From Citreicoccus inhibens (lineage in GTDB: Bacteria > Myxococcota > Myxococcia > Myxococcales > Myxococcaceae), in the NCBI RefSeq assembly GCF_019039035.1, contig NZ_JAHNZT010000012.1, positions 155,175 to 219,174 of the forward strand: 64,000 nt of DNA, read 5' to 3'. The position numbers and the translations under genes are program-made. The notes beneath the pieces were generated by a model that was given only the letters and a program-made list of their open reading frames with translations, was not told the origin of the DNA and searched no databases. The stretch's first letter is position 1. Each line of letters opens with the position of its first letter. Below, piece by piece: positions 1-9,330 of the stretch.

Positions 1-9
1 GACTGAGCG

Positions 10-1329
10 TCACTTCGCTCCCGTCTTTGTTCCGACGTAGCGCACGCGGTAGATGCGCCCGTTGCCGTCATCCGTGACGAGCAGGCCCCCATCGGGTAGC
101 TCCAGCAGCCCCACCAGCCGCGCGAAGGTGGTGGGGCCCGAGGGGTCCAACAGGAAGCCGGTGAGGAAGTCCTCGAAGCCGCCCTGGGGTTTTCCCTCGG
201 GTGTGAAGGGGACGAACACCACCTTGTACCCAGTGCCCTCCGAGCGGTTCCAGCTCCCCCGGAACGCCACGAAGGCGCCCCCGCGGTAGCGCGCGGGGAA
301 GGCCGTGCCCCGATAGAACGCGAGCCCGAGCGCCGCCGAGTGCGAGGGGAAGAGCACGTCCGGCGTGAGCGTCTTGGCCACCAGGTCGGGCCGCTCGCTG
401 CGCCCGTCCTTCATCCGCCGCGGGTCCAGGTTCTTCGGCGACAGGTACGCGTAGGGCCAGCCGTAGAAGCCACCGGGTTGCAGGTGCGTGAGGTAGTCCG
501 GCACCAGGTCATCCCCCAACTCGTCGCGCTCGTTGACGGTGACGTAGGGCTCGTTCGTCCGTGGCTGGAAGTCCAAGCCCACGGGGTTGCGCAGCCCGGA
601 GGCCAGCGTCCGCCGCTCCGAACCATCCAGCGCCATGACCTGCACCGCGGCGCGCGGCGGCGCCTCCGCGCCCACGTTGCTCTGACTGCCCACCGTGACG
701 AACAGGTGCTGTCCATCCGGGCTCACCCGCACGTTGCGCGTCCAGTGTTGGTTGTAGCCGAGCCCTGGCAGGGCGGTGACCTCCTCGCCCGAGCCGGTGA
801 GGCGCTCTTGTCCCCGATGATAGGGATAGCGGCGCACGGCGTTGGTGTTGCCCACGTAGAAGTGGGAGCCCGTGAACGCCATTCCAAAGGGGAGGTTGAG
901 GCCATTGCTCGCCTCCGCGAAGACGGAGCGCGCGTCGGCCACGCCCGTGCCTTGCGTGTCGCGCAGGCGTTGGATGCGCTGCGCGCGGCTCTCGACGACG
1001 AGCACGTCACCCTCGGGGGTGAGCGCGAGCCAGCGCGGCGAGGACAGCCCTTCCGCGAACACGTTGACCGCGAAGCCCTCGGGCACGTGCAGCAGGGGAG
1101 CCGCGGGCACGGGGATGACGTCCGGTGACTTGCTGGCGCTCCGTGTGGCGAAGGGCGCGGGCAGCGACTCCAGCGTCACCTGTCGCGGCGCGGGCTTCAG
1201 CACGTCGGTGCGCACGCGCGAGGCGGCGGGGGGCTCGGCGCGTGGCTTCGCGGTGCCCGCGTCGGGTGGCTCGGCGAAGGCGGGGACGGCGAAGAGCAGC
1301 GCCAGGGCGAAGCGAGAGGATGGGCTCAC
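10..1329 (-). CDS. PQQ-dependent sugar dehydrogenase-like beta-propeller protein
   Basis: The product is about 439 residues and resembles the soluble glucose/sorbosone dehydrogenase family: six-bladed propellers that use PQQ to oxidise sugars or aldoses in the periplasm. Blade-type stretches such as RWLALTPEGDVLVVE, NHWTR-like positions and GLRNPVGLDFQP are visible, and the end reads LLVTDDGNGRIYRVRY, typical of the family. A signal peptide (SSRFALALLFAVPAFA) starts the protein. I chose the GTG at 1329 because AAAGGA lies about 7 bases upstream and the signal peptide follows directly; an ATG at 1353 is possible. It is divergent from the next gene. The substrate cannot be told from sequence, and some members bind no PQQ. 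Confidence 0.8.
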   Translation of the reverse strand: MSPSSRFALALLFAVPAFAEPPDAGTAKPRAEPPAASRVRTDVLKPAPRQVTLESLPAPFATRSASKSPDVIPVPAAPLLHVPEGFAVNVFAEGLSSPRWLALTPEGDVLVVESRAQRIQRLRDTQGTGVADARSVFAEASNGLNLPFGMAFTGSHFYVGNTNAVRRYPYHRGQERLTGSGEEVTALPGLGYNQHWTRNVRVSPDGQHLFVTVGSQSNVGAEAPPRAAVQVMALDGSERRTLASGLRNPVGLDFQPRTNEPYVTVNERDELGDDLVPDYLTHLQPGGFYGWPYAYLSPKNLDPRRMKDGRSERPDLVAKTLTPDVLFPSHSAALGLAFYRGTAFPARYRGGAFVAFRGSWNRSEGTGYKVVFVPFTPEGKPQGGFEDFLTGFLLDPSGPTTFARLVGLLELPDGGLLVTDDGNGRIYRVRYVGTKTGAK

Positions 1330-1908
1330 GGGCGGTCCTTTCCCGCGCAGCATGCCGTGGCTTTCGCGCGGCGCGCGCGGTGTGGCGTCCGGGCCGCGTG
1401 GGAAGTGTTGACCCTCACGGCGACAGCGATTGCACGCGTGCTGTCTGCCCTCACGGCGCGCTGGGGGCGATGCCTGGATTCTAGACGTGCCCGCGCTGTT
1501 CGCTGCTGGGACGGAGGCATCCCGGTTGCGGGCAATGGGCCGCACAGGAGGGGCGCCGCTCCCGGCGTGGCCGTCTGACGCGGCGCTGGCGCACCTCTTG
1601 CTGTGTGGTCGCCGGCCCGTGGCGCGAGTCACTCTCCTGGCTCGGGAGACACGTGCCCGGGCCGGACCGCGCGGCGTGCTGGAGTGGGTGGGCTGCTCCA
1701 GTCCGTGCGGGGGAATGCAGCATTGGAGGCCGGCCGAAGCTCTCCTCCCTTCGGCCGGCCTCTCGACTTGAGGATGTCTGATAGCGGCCCAACGGAAAAA
1801 TAAGGGACGCTGAAAACATCCACGCGCCGGTACGACCTTTGGTTAGAAAGAGGTCACGCGCGCCCCGGTCGAAGCGCTCCGAGGCGCGGACAGAGGAGAG
1901 GTTTCCAT
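1330..1908. other. 579-base divergent intergenic region
   Basis: No convincing gene lies here: open frames on both strands have rare-codon composition, no family resemblance and no ribosome site. It should hold the promoters of the divergent dehydrogenase and outer-membrane-protein genes. The stretch 1765-1850 is visibly richer in A/T than its surroundings and is the likeliest promoter zone for the rightward gene. A strong hairpin at 1726-1762 is listed separately. Confidence 0.6.
1726..1762. repeat. 14-bp perfect inverted repeat (hairpin)
   Basis: Arms GAGGCCGGCCGAAG (1726-1739) and CTTCGGCCGGCCTC (1749-1762) are perfectly complementary around a 9-base loop. No T-run follows, so it is not a classic intrinsic terminator, although GC-rich organisms often use such stems. 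It lies between divergent genes with no gene ending into it. It could insulate the downstream promoter, be a protein-binding dyad, or end an unseen small RNA. Confidence 0.65.
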
Positions 1909-2526
1909 ATGCGTGGTGCGAACAAGTGGCAGGCGATGGCCGTCGCGGCCGGTCTCGTGGTGGCGTCGCAGGCGGGTGCGGCGGAGCAGATTACGGACCC
2001 GACGAAGGTGGCGCGCGAGGCGGGTTCGGCGAGCGGCTTCGGTCATGCCGGGCAGATTGTCGTGAGCGCGGATGCGTCCGGTTTCTTCGGCTACAACACG
2101 GGCGCTGACGCCCTCGTGCTCCACCTGGAGCCGGCGGCCGACTACTTCATCCAGCAGAACCTGTCGGTGGGCGCGGCGGCCCTCGTCGAGCAGGTCTTCC
2201 AGGACGGGCCGAACACGACGGCGCTCGGCGTGGTGGTGCGCGCCGGTTACAACCTGGGCGTGGCCGAGAAGGTCTCCCTGTGGCCGCGCGTGGCCTTCGG
2301 TCCGAAGTTCATCCACGTGAGCGGTGGCGGCAGCGACCTGGCGTTCGTGCTGGAGGGCTACCTGCCGGCGCTGTTCCACGTCACGCCGCACTTCTTCGTG
2401 GGCGCGGGCCCGCAGGTGCGTGCGCTCATCAGCGACAGGACGGGCGCGGGTGGCTCCGACCAGGGCGCGTTCAGCGGCCACGACGTGACGATTGGCATCT
2501 CCACCACGGTGGGCGGCTACTTCTAA
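1909..2526 (+). CDS. Secreted outer-membrane beta-barrel-like protein, function unknown
   Basis: This 205-residue protein opens with a clear signal peptide (WQAMAVAAGLVVASQAGA, cut near AEQ). Alternating hydrophobic/polar strands follow, with many Gly and aromatic residues, and it ends in VGGYF with a terminal Phe, as transmembrane barrels often do. Segments such as FHVTPHFFVGAGPQV and ALVLHLEPAADYFIQQNLS resemble small OmpW/porin-like barrels seen in myxobacteria. The ATG has GAGGAGAGG about 6 bases upstream, so the start is secure. It is monocistronic, with a hairpin just downstream. I do not recognise a specific function; a structural or small-pore role is inference. Confidence 0.75.
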   Translation: MRGANKWQAMAVAAGLVVASQAGAAEQITDPTKVAREAGSASGFGHAGQIVVSADASGFFGYNTGADALVLHLEPAADYFIQQNLSVGAAALVEQVFQDGPNTTALGVVVRAGYNLGVAEKVSLWPRVAFGPKFIHVSGGGSDLAFVLEGYLPALFHVTPHFFVGAGPQVRALISDRTGAGGSDQGAFSGHDVTIGISTTVGGYF

Positions 2527-2559
2527 AGGCTGTCCCTGGCTCGTTCCGCTGAATGAGCA

Positions 2560-2616
2560 GCGACGCAACGGTGAAGACGGCCAGGTCGCCTTGGCCGTCT
2601 TCACGTTGCGCGTCGC
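2560..2616 (+). terminator. Long hairpin, probable terminator of the barrel gene
   Basis: Inner arms GTGAAGACGGCCA (2571-2583) and TGGCCGTCTTCAC (2592-2604) are perfect. They extend outwards through GCGACGCAACG and CGTTGCGCGTCGC with one bulge, making a stem of about 24 pairs 34 bases after the stop codon. No U-tract is present, so termination is inferred from stem strength and position. Confidence 0.65.
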
Positions 2617-2670
2617 GGCAGCGCTGGGGGGCGTCAGGCATTCCCACGCTTCGTCGGGTTGAGTTTGTCC

Positions 2671-2870
2671 ATGCGAAGCGCCTCCTCTTGTCGTGTTTGT
2701 CGTTGTTCGCCTGCGCGACGACGACGCCTGGATTGACCGCGGCTCTGGCGGGCGACCGCGCGTTGCATCGGGTCCAGCGGGTGTGTGTGAAATCCGACGC
2801 GGCGGGCCACCTCAGCGTGGACTACCCGACGCGTGGCGCGAGCGGTGCTGGTCCCTCTCACGCGCTCTCT
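2671..2870 (+). pseudogene. Possible remnant of a small lipoprotein gene (frameshifted)
   Basis: One frame in the 400-base gap before actA reads KRLLLSCLSLFACATTT, a convincing lipoprotein signal sequence with a LFAC lipobox, followed by about 50 plausible residues. It has no start codon in frame. An ATG at 2671 sits immediately before it but one base out of phase, as if one base were missing between ATG and the AAG at 2676. The rest loses coding character near 2870. This could be a decayed gene, a sequencing error or coincidence. The remainder of the gap (2617-2926) must also hold the promoter of the respiratory operon, which I cannot pinpoint. Confidence 0.25.
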
Positions 2871-2926
2871 TCACAGTCGTCCCCGCTGGGGGCGCTGCCT
2901 CCACGCCCATGCCGCGTGAGAGGACC

Positions 2927-3580
2927 ATGGCGCCGCTTTTCCGTCCGGGGACCGATGCGGTGCTGCGCGGGATTCTCGCGCTGGCGCTCGGCACGCCCGC
3001 CGTGGCCCTGGCCGGATGGATGTGGTTGGCGCGCAGTCCCCTGGGGCGCGGCTCGTTCGCTCCCGTGGAGCAGCCGGTGCCGTTCGACCATCGCCATCAC
3101 GTGGCGGATGAGGGCATCCCGTGCGGGTATTGCCACGAGGGGGCGTGGCGCTCTCCCCGCGCGGGAGTGCCACCCACGCAGCGCTGCATGGGCTGTCATG
3201 CGCAGGTCTGGAATGACAGCCCCAAGCTGGAGCCGGTGCGAGAGAGCTGGTTCGCGGACACGCCCATTCCCTGGCGCCGCGTGCACGCGCTGCCGGACTA
3301 CGTCTGGTTCAGCCATCAGGCGCATGTGAACAAGGGCGTGGGGTGTGTCACGTGTCATGGGCGCGTGGACACCATGCCGGCGGTCGAGCGCGTGGTGCCC
3401 TTCACCATGGAGTGGTGTCTGGACTGTCACCGGGCCCCCACGCCCCACCTGCGCCCCTTTCGCGAGGTGGCGAGCATGACGTGGCGCCCGCCGGGGGGGG
3501 ACGCGGAGCGGACGGGTCGCGCGGTGCGCGCCGCGTTGAACGCGAACCCTCGCACGAGCTGCAACACATGCCACTTCTGA
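2927..3580 (+). CDS. actA: ActA, pentaheme c-type cytochrome subunit of alternative complex III
   Basis: This is the pentaheme cytochrome subunit of alternative complex III (ACIII), which oxidises menaquinol or ubiquinol and passes electrons to cytochrome c or directly to an oxidase. Five CxxCH heme sites are visible: CGYCH, CMGCH, CVTCH, CLDCH and the C-terminal CNTCH. Additional distal histidines occur in DHRHH and FSHQAH. A single N-terminal membrane segment (GILALALGTPAVALAGWMW) anchors it. About 217 residues matches the family. I chose ATG 2927 (GAGAGG directly before); ATG 2909 is six codons upstream. The next gene starts inside its last codons. The order act A-B-C-D-E-F is canonical. 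Confidence 0.92.
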   Translation: MAPLFRPGTDAVLRGILALALGTPAVALAGWMWLARSPLGRGSFAPVEQPVPFDHRHHVADEGIPCGYCHEGAWRSPRAGVPPTQRCMGCHAQVWNDSPKLEPVRESWFADTPIPWRRVHALPDYVWFSHQAHVNKGVGCVTCHGRVDTMPAVERVVPFTMEWCLDCHRAPTPHLRPFREVASMTWRPPGGDAERTGRAVRAALNANPRTSCNTCHF

Positions 3581-6546
3581 CCGACAGCTTTCCGTTGCCC
3601 GTGCTCGCGGACCGCGGTGACGCCGGGTGTGCATGCGGTGCGGCCCGGCCGCGCGCGTGGCGCAGCTGGGAGTCCCGGCGCGAGGTTCCGGCTCGGTCCG
3701 CGGAGTTTCCCGACGGCGCGGACCTGCCGCCCGAGGGAATCGCGCGGCGAGGGTTTCTCCAGGTGGCGATGGCCTCGTTGGCGGCGGCGGGCTTCACCGG
3801 ATGCTTCCGGCAACCGGCCGAGGACATCCTGCCGTACTCGCATCCACCAGAGGGGCTGACTCCTGGCGTGCCGCTGCACTTCGCCACGGGGCTGGAGTGG
3901 GACGGCCTGGTGGTGGGGCTGGTGGTGGAGAGCCACGAGGGGCGGCCCACGAAAGTGGAGGGCAATCCCTCGCATCCCGCGAGCCTGGGCGCGGCGGGCG
4001 TGTTCGAGCAGGCCGCGCTGCTCGGGCTGTACGACGCGAGCCGCGCGAGGACCTGTCGCCTGGAGGGCCAGGAGGTCGCGTGGAGCACGGTTCAAGAGGC
4101 GTTGGAGGCGCGAGCGCGGCGCGCGGATGAAGGGGCGGGGCTGCGCTTCCTGGTGGAGCCCACGGGCTCGCCGCTGCTGCTGTCACTTCAGGCGCGCATC
4201 CTGGAGCGCTTCCCGCGAGCGCGCTTCGTCCCCTTCCGCGCGTCGTTACCCGAGGGACTCCATGAAGGGACGCGACGGGCGTATGGCCGACCGCTGGACG
4301 TGGTGCATGACGTGGCGCGCGAGGTTGTCGTGTCGTTGGGCGCTGACTTCCTGGCCACCACGCGGCCGGGCAATCTGGTGTTGGCGCGCGACTTCCTCGC
4401 CGCACGCAAGCCCGAGTCTCCCAATCGTCTGTGGGTCGCGGAGAGCGCGCTGTCGGTGACGGGAGGCTTCGCGGATGAGCGGTTGCGCGCGAAGCCCTCG
4501 CAGCTGCGGCCGTTGGCGTTGGCGCTGGCGGCGGAGGTGGGCGCGGCGCTTCAGCGCGAGGAGTGGTCGAGGCTGCGTCCTCCCGTGGAGGCGCTGAGTG
4601 ACGCGCAGCGCGGCTGGGTGCGCCGTGCCGCGAGGGATCTGCTCGCGCATCGCGGACGCGGTCGAGTCCTGGTGGGGCCCGAGTCATCGGGGGCGGTGCA
4701 GGCCCTGGCGTTCGCCATCGATGAGGCGTTGGGCAATGCCCCCCGGCTCATCGAGCCCGTGGCCCGTCCGCTCGGAGGTCTGGAGGCACTGGCCTCGTTG
4801 GTGGGCGAGCTGCGCGCGGGGACGGTGGACACGCTCATCATCACCGCGTGGAACCCGGTGTACGCGGCGCCGGTGGACCTGGGGCTCGCCGAGGCGCTGT
4901 CGCGCGCACCGTTCCGGCTGTACCACGCGCTGCACGAGGACGAGACCTCGGCCCACTGTCCCAGCTTCGTCCCCGCCGCGCATGCCTTCGAGTCCTGGCG
5001 TGATGGCCGCGCGCCCGATGGCACGGCGGCGGTGCTGCAACCCCTCATCGCGCCGCTGTTCCCCGCGGCGATGCAGGAGGCGGACGTGCTGGGGGTGTTC
5101 GCGGGCCTGGCGTCCCAGTCCCCCCACGCGCTCCTGCGCGCCCTGTGGCGGGAGTGGGCCGGCGCGCCCCAGGACTTCGAGCGGCGGTGGTCGACGTGGC
5201 TCGCCGAGGGCGTCATCCCCGGGACACGCGCGGCCCCGGTCCACGCGGAGCTGGAGGAGCACGCGGTGCTGGCCGCCACGCGCGAGCCCGTTCCTCCCGC
5301 GAGCGGCCTGGAGCTGTCCCTGGTGCTCGACGCGAAGGTCCATGACGGGCGCTTCGCGGGCAACGCGTGGTTGCAGGAGCTGCCCGAGCCGATGGCGAAG
5401 CTCACCTGGGGCAACGCGGCGTGGCTGTCTCCGGCCACGGCGGCGCGACTCGGGTTGGAGAAGGATGACGTGGTTCGGTTGGCGCTGCGCGGTCAGTCGT
5501 TGGACGTGCCCGTGTTGGTGATGCCTGGGCAGGCGGATGACACGGTGACGTTGGCGCTCGGGTACGGGCGGGAGGCTCCGGAAGGCGTGGCGCAGGGCGT
5601 GGGCGTCAATGCGTTCCGGCTGCGGCACCTCGATGCGCCGTGGGGGGCGTCCGGAGTGGGCCTCACGGCCGTGGGGCGTCGCGAGGCGCTGGCGCTCACC
5701 CAGGAGCACTGGAGCATGGAGGGGCGCGAGCTGGCGCTCCAGGTGCCTCGGGCGCGGCTGACGGAGGAACTCCGCGCGCTGCGGCCACTTCAAGAGGACG
5801 CCCCGCATCTCTACGCCGCGCCGCTGCGCACCGGAGCGCACCAGTGGGGCATGGCGATGGATCTGCATCGCTGCACTGGGTGCGGCGCCTGCGTGGTGGC
5901 GTGCCAGGTGGAGAACAACGTGCCCGTGGTGGGGAAGGAGGGCGTGCTTCGCAGTCGCGAGATGCACTGGCTGCGCATCGACCGGTACTTCCTGGGCGAC
6001 CCGGACGACCCCGGCGTCATCACGCAGCCGGTGGCGTGCGTCCACTGTGCCTTCGCGCCGTGCGAGTACGTGTGCCCGGTGAACGCCACCGTCCACTCGG
6101 ACGAGGGCCTCAACCAGATGGTCTACAACCGGTGCATCGGTACGCGGTACTGCTCGAACAACTGTCCCTACAAGGTCCGCCGCTTCAACTATCTGGAGTA
6201 CCAGCAGCGAGAGCCCCTGGCGCGGCTGCGGCAGAACCCCTCGGTCACGGTGCGCTCGCGTGGCGTGATGGAGAAGTGCACGTACTGCGTGCAGCGCATC
6301 GAGCGGGCCCGCGCCAACGCGCGCGCCCGCCAGCGTGACCTCCGCGATGGAGAGGTCCGCACCGCCTGTCAGCAGACCTGTCCCACGCGGGCCATCGTCT
6401 TTGGAGACCTGAACGCGCCCGACTCCGAGGTGAAGCGGCGGCACGAGGACCCGAGGCACTACCGGTTGCTCAACGAGCAGGGGACGCAGCCGCGCACGGT
6501 GCATCTGCTCCGCGTGAAGAACCCGGCGCCGAGGGGCGGGACATGA
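3568..6546 (+). CDS. actB: ActB, molybdopterin-like plus iron-sulfur subunit of alternative complex III
   Basis: This 992-residue fusion has an N-terminal molybdopterin-oxidoreductase-like part (about 60-750), which in ACIII carries no molybdenum cofactor, and a C-terminal ferredoxin-like part (about 755-960) expected to hold three 4Fe-4S clusters and one 3Fe-4S. Cys motifs seen include [38 protein letters not shown] and CTYC...CQQTCP. A Tat-like signal, [17 protein letters not shown], starts near residue 59, after an unusually long leader. ATG 3568 overlaps the actA stop by 13 bases. The protein sits on the periplasmic face and relays electrons from quinol to the heme subunits. Confidence 0.93.
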   Translation: MPLLTDSFPLPVLADRGDAGCACGAARPRAWRSWESRREVPARSAEFPDGADLPPEGIARRGFLQVAMASLAAAGFTGCFRQPAEDILPYSHPPEGLTPGVPLHFATGLEWDGLVVGLVVESHEGRPTKVEGNPSHPASLGAAGVFEQAALLGLYDASRARTCRLEGQEVAWSTVQEALEARARRADEGAGLRFLVEPTGSPLLLSLQARILERFPRARFVPFRASLPEGLHEGTRRAYGRPLDVVHDVAREVVVSLGADFLATTRPGNLVLARDFLAARKPESPNRLWVAESALSVTGGFADERLRAKPSQLRPLALALAAEVGAALQREEWSRLRPPVEALSDAQRGWVRRAARDLLAHRGRGRVLVGPESSGAVQALAFAIDEALGNAPRLIEPVARPLGGLEALASLVGELRAGTVDTLIITAWNPVYAAPVDLGLAEALSRAPFRLYHALHEDETSAHCPSFVPAAHAFESWRDGRAPDGTAAVLQPLIAPLFPAAMQEADVLGVFAGLASQSPHALLRALWREWAGAPQDFERRWSTWLAEGVIPGTRAAPVHAELEEHAVLAATREPVPPASGLELSLVLDAKVHDGRFAGNAWLQELPEPMAKLTWGNAAWLSPATAARLGLEKDDVVRLALRGQSLDVPVLVMPGQADDTVTLALGYGREAPEGVAQGVGVNAFRLRHLDAPWGASGVGLTAVGRREALALTQEHWSMEGRELALQVPRARLTEELRALRPLQEDAPHLYAAPLRTGAHQWGMAMDLHRCTGCGACVVACQVENNVPVVGKEGVLRSREMHWLRIDRYFLGDPDDPGVITQPVACVHCAFAPCEYVCPVNATVHSDEGLNQMVYNRCIGTRYCSNNCPYKVRRFNYLEYQQREPLARLRQNPSVTVRSRGVMEKCTYCVQRIERARANARARQRDLRDGEVRTACQQTCPTRAIVFGDLNAPDSEVKRRHEDPRHYRLLNEQGTQPRTVHLLRVKNPAPRGGT

Positions 6547-7955
6547 GTCAGGTGGATCCGCAGGTCCCCGCGCCGGGGGACGCGCTGGTCACGCATCCGC
6601 TGCTCACGGGGAGGCATTCGGATGCGGAGTACAGCGAGTCATTGCTGGCCTACGTGCATGCGCCGCCCACGCGCGCGTGGTGGATGCTCCTGGGCGTGGG
6701 GTTGACGGGGACCGCGCTGCTGGCGGTGGCGGTGGGCGTCACCCTCTGGGTGGGCGTGGGCGCCTGGGGCAACAACATCCCGGTGGCGTGGGCGTATGGA
6801 ATCACCAACTTCGTGTGGTGGATTGGGATTGGCCACGCGGGCACGCTCATCAGCGCCATCTTGTTGTTGTTTCAGGAGCGGTGGCGCAGCTCCATCAATC
6901 GCTTCGCGGAGGCGATGACGCTGTTCGCGGTGACGTGCGCGGGGCTCTTCCCGCTGCTGCACCTGGGGCGGCCGTGGAAGTTCTATTGGCTGATTCCCTA
7001 TCCGAGCACGCTGCGCGCTTGGCCGCAGTTCCGCTCGCCGCTGACGTGGGACATCGCGGCGGTGGGCACGTACCTCACGGTGTCTCTCTTGTTCTGGTAC
7101 CTGGGGCTCATCCCGGACCTGGCCACCGCGCGAGACACCGCGCGAACGCATCGGGCCCGGTTCTGGTACGGGCTGGCGAGCCTGGGGTGGCGAGGCTCGG
7201 CGCGGCACTGGCGACAGTGGCGCACGGGCTATCTGCTGTTGGCGGGCCTGGCCACGCCGCTGGTCGTCAGCGTGCACACCCTCGTGTCGTTCGACTTCGC
7301 GGTGGCGCAGCTCCCGGGGTGGCACACCACGGTGTTCCCGCCGTACTTCGTCGGGGGCGCGGTGTTCAGCGGCTTCGCGCTGGTGTTGACGCTGCTCATT
7401 CCCGCGCGCAAGGCGTTGGGGCTCGAGCAGGTGGTGACGCTCGCGCACCTGGACAACATGGCGCGGGTGTTGCTCGTCACGGGCTGGGTGGTCGCCTACG
7501 GCTACATCCAGGAGCACTTCTTCGCGTGGTTCAGCGGGAACCCTTACGAGCAGCACGTGACGTGGGCGCAGCACGTGGGGCCCTATGCGCCGCTGTTCTG
7601 GTTGCAGATCTTCTGCAACGTGTTGGTGCCGCAGTTGTTCTGGGTCGCGCGGCTGCGCACGAACACGGCGGTGCTGTGGGGCGCGTCCCTGCTGGTGAAC
7701 GTGGGGATGTGGACCGAGCGCTTCCTCATCGTCGTATCGCCGCTGAGCATGGACTTCCTGCCCTCGGCATGGGCGGCGTACCGGCCCACGTGGGTGGACT
7801 GGAGCCTGCTCGTGGGGACGATGTGTTTCTTTGGCACCGCGTTCCTCTTGTTCCTCAAGTTCGTGCCCGCCGTGTCGATGAGCGAGGTGAAGGAGTTGCG
7901 CCGCGAGGTGGATGAATCGGAGCGCTTCCGTGAGGAGCTGGGAGGCGCGCCGTGA
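6543..7955 (+). CDS. actC: ActC, NrfD-like integral membrane subunit of alternative complex III
   Basis: At 470 residues with about ten hydrophobic helices, this is the NrfD/PsrC-type quinol-binding membrane subunit of ACIII. Recognisable stretches are [17 protein letters not shown] in the second helix region, [10 protein letters not shown], and [20 protein letters not shown] 6543 overlaps the actB stop (ATGA), showing translational coupling. It is one of two NrfD-like subunits in the complex (ActF is the other) and probably contributes the quinol site and part of the proton path. Confidence 0.93.
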   Translation: MSQVDPQVPAPGDALVTHPLLTGRHSDAEYSESLLAYVHAPPTRAWWMLLGVGLTGTALLAVAVGVTLWVGVGAWGNNIPVAWAYGITNFVWWIGIGHAGTLISAILLLFQERWRSSINRFAEAMTLFAVTCAGLFPLLHLGRPWKFYWLIPYPSTLRAWPQFRSPLTWDIAAVGTYLTVSLLFWYLGLIPDLATARDTARTHRARFWYGLASLGWRGSARHWRQWRTGYLLLAGLATPLVVSVHTLVSFDFAVAQLPGWHTTVFPPYFVGGAVFSGFALVLTLLIPARKALGLEQVVTLAHLDNMARVLLVTGWVVAYGYIQEHFFAWFSGNPYEQHVTWAQHVGPYAPLFWLQIFCNVLVPQLFWVARLRTNTAVLWGASLLVNVGMWTERFLIVVSPLSMDFLPSAWAAYRPTWVDWSLLVGTMCFFGTAFLLFLKFVPAVSMSEVKELRREVDESERFREELGGAP

Positions 7956-8488
7956 GCCATTGGGTCCTGGGGGAGTTCGGCTCGGATTTGGCGCTGGTGG
8001 AGGCGCTGCGGGTCCTGCGCGCCCAGGGGTATCAGCGGTTGGATGCGCATACGCCGTTCCCCGTGGACGCGGTGTTCGAGGCGCTGTCCTTGGGGCGCTC
8101 GCGCTTGCCGCTGCTCGCGTTGGTGGCGGGGTTGGGGGGAGCGGGCTTCGCGTACCTCACGCAGTGGTTCACCAACGCGGTGGACTTCCCGCTCGACGTG
8201 GGCGGGCGCCCGCTGCACAGCGCGCCCACGAGTCTGCCCATTGCCTTCGAGCTGGGCGTCCTGTCCGCGGCGCTGATGATTTTCGGCGCGCTGATGGTCC
8301 TCTTCGGCTTCCCGCACGTCACGCATCCGGTGTTCGACGCGGAGGCGTTCCGGAGCGCCTCGGTGGATGGCTTCTGGGCGAGCGTGCTCGTGGAGGACGC
8401 GGGTGACGGCCTCGCGCATGTGGAGAAGTTGTTGAGAGATGCGGGCGCGCGGCGGGTGGCCGTGGTGGTGGCGGAGGCGGGGACATGA
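7952..8488 (+). CDS. actD: ActD, DUF3341-type membrane subunit of alternative complex III
   Basis: This 178-residue protein has two central membrane helices (about 50-70 and 95-120) between soluble ends, and a C-terminal [15 protein letters not shown] tail: the ActD pattern. The N-terminal segment [21 protein letters not shown] followed by [19 protein letters not shown] is characteristic. It starts at GTG 7952, overlapping the actC stop by four bases. Its role in ACIII is structural, anchoring the periplasmic subunits; catalysis is not expected. Confidence 0.9.
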   Translation: MSHWVLGEFGSDLALVEALRVLRAQGYQRLDAHTPFPVDAVFEALSLGRSRLPLLALVAGLGGAGFAYLTQWFTNAVDFPLDVGGRPLHSAPTSLPIAFELGVLSAALMIFGALMVLFGFPHVTHPVFDAEAFRSASVDGFWASVLVEDAGDGLAHVEKLLRDAGARRVAVVVAEAGT

Positions 8489-9330
8489 GGGGGGCGGGGC
8501 TTGTGCTGCTGCTGGGGTTGGGGGGGTGTGATGACCTGGACCCCATGGCCACCCAGCCTCGGGCGCAGGCCTTCGGCGCGAGCACCTTCTTCGCGGATGG
8601 GCGCGCGATGCGTCCGCTGGTGGCGGGCACCGTGGCGAGGGAGTGGGCCCCGGAGCGAGAGGCGGACCCCGCGAGGACCGAGGGGTTGGCGCGCGATGGG
8701 GGCTGGGTGGAGCAGGTGCCCGAGCCGCTCTCGCTCCCGCTGCTGGAAGAGGGCCGCGCGGGATACGAGACCTGGTGCGCGGTCTGTCACGGGCTCCGAG
8801 GCAACGGAGACAGCGCGGTCGCGCGGAAGATGCCGCAGCGCCGTCCACCGGGCTTGTTCGTCCCGCACACGCATGCGACCCAGGTCGTGTACGGCGTGTT
8901 GGAGGACTCGGCGCCGGAGGTCGCGTCGCCGGATGCGAAGTCGCGGCCTCATCGCGTGGACGACCTGGGCGCGGTGCGCGACACGCGCGGGCGAGCCCCC
9001 TCACCGGAGGCCCTGCCCGGCGCGGAGCGCGCAGCGGCGGTGCGCCACGCGCGAGAGGTCGCGCTGCCCGGTGTGGACCGTGGGGCGATGGAGGGCTTGC
9101 TGCTCGAACAGCCGGGGCAGGGCGGGCTGCCGCATCCGGTGGGGTTCTACTTCGCGGTCATCTCCGAGGGCTTCGGCGTGATGCCGGACTACGCGGCCCA
9201 GCTCCCGCCGAGAGAGCGGTGGGCCATCGTCGCGTACCTCAGAGCCCTGGCGCGCAGTCAGCGCGCGCCGCTCGCCGTGGCGCCTCCCGACGTTCAAGGC
9301 CGGCTGCTGCAAGAGGCGCGGGCGCCATGA
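8485..9330 (+). CDS. actE: ActE, monoheme cytochrome c lipoprotein of alternative complex III
   Basis: Short signal sequence with lipobox LGLGGC, then the ActE-specific stretch FGASTFFADGRAMRPLVAGT, a single heme site CAVCH, and a C-terminal FGVMPDYAAQL...RWAIVAYLRAL that supplies the Met ligand region. At 281 residues it is longer than the roughly 200-220 usual for ActE: about 65 extra residues lie between the heme site and HPVGFYFAVISEGFGVM. The protein is expected to be membrane-tethered on the periplasmic side and to deliver electrons to the downstream caa3 oxidase. It starts at ATG 8485, overlapping actD by four bases. Confidence 0.9.
   Translation: MRGAGLVLLLGLGGCDDLDPMATQPRAQAFGASTFFADGRAMRPLVAGTVAREWAPEREADPARTEGLARDGGWVEQVPEPLSLPLLEEGRAGYETWCAVCHGLRGNGDSAVARKMPQRRPPGLFVPHTHATQVVYGVLEDSAPEVASPDAKSRPHRVDDLGAVRDTRGRAPSPEALPGAERAAAVRHAREVALPGVDRGAMEGLLLEQPGQGGLPHPVGFYFAVISEGFGVMPDYAAQLPPRERWAIVAYLRALARSQRAPLAVAPPDVQGRLLQEARAP

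Noticed and set aside
1481..1819. Open frame on the - strand within the first intergenic region
   Set aside because: No Shine-Dalgarno or family resemblance, and it spans the 14-bp hairpin.
4684..6504. Antisense 606-codon frame opposite actB
   Set aside because: Composition artefact: rich in His, Arg and Pro, no recognisable domain, fully inside a confident gene.
3568..6546. Active molybdenum oxidoreductase
   Set aside because: The gene order actABCDEF and the fused ferredoxin-like domain identify ActB, whose molybdopterin-like part binds no Mo in characterised ACIII.
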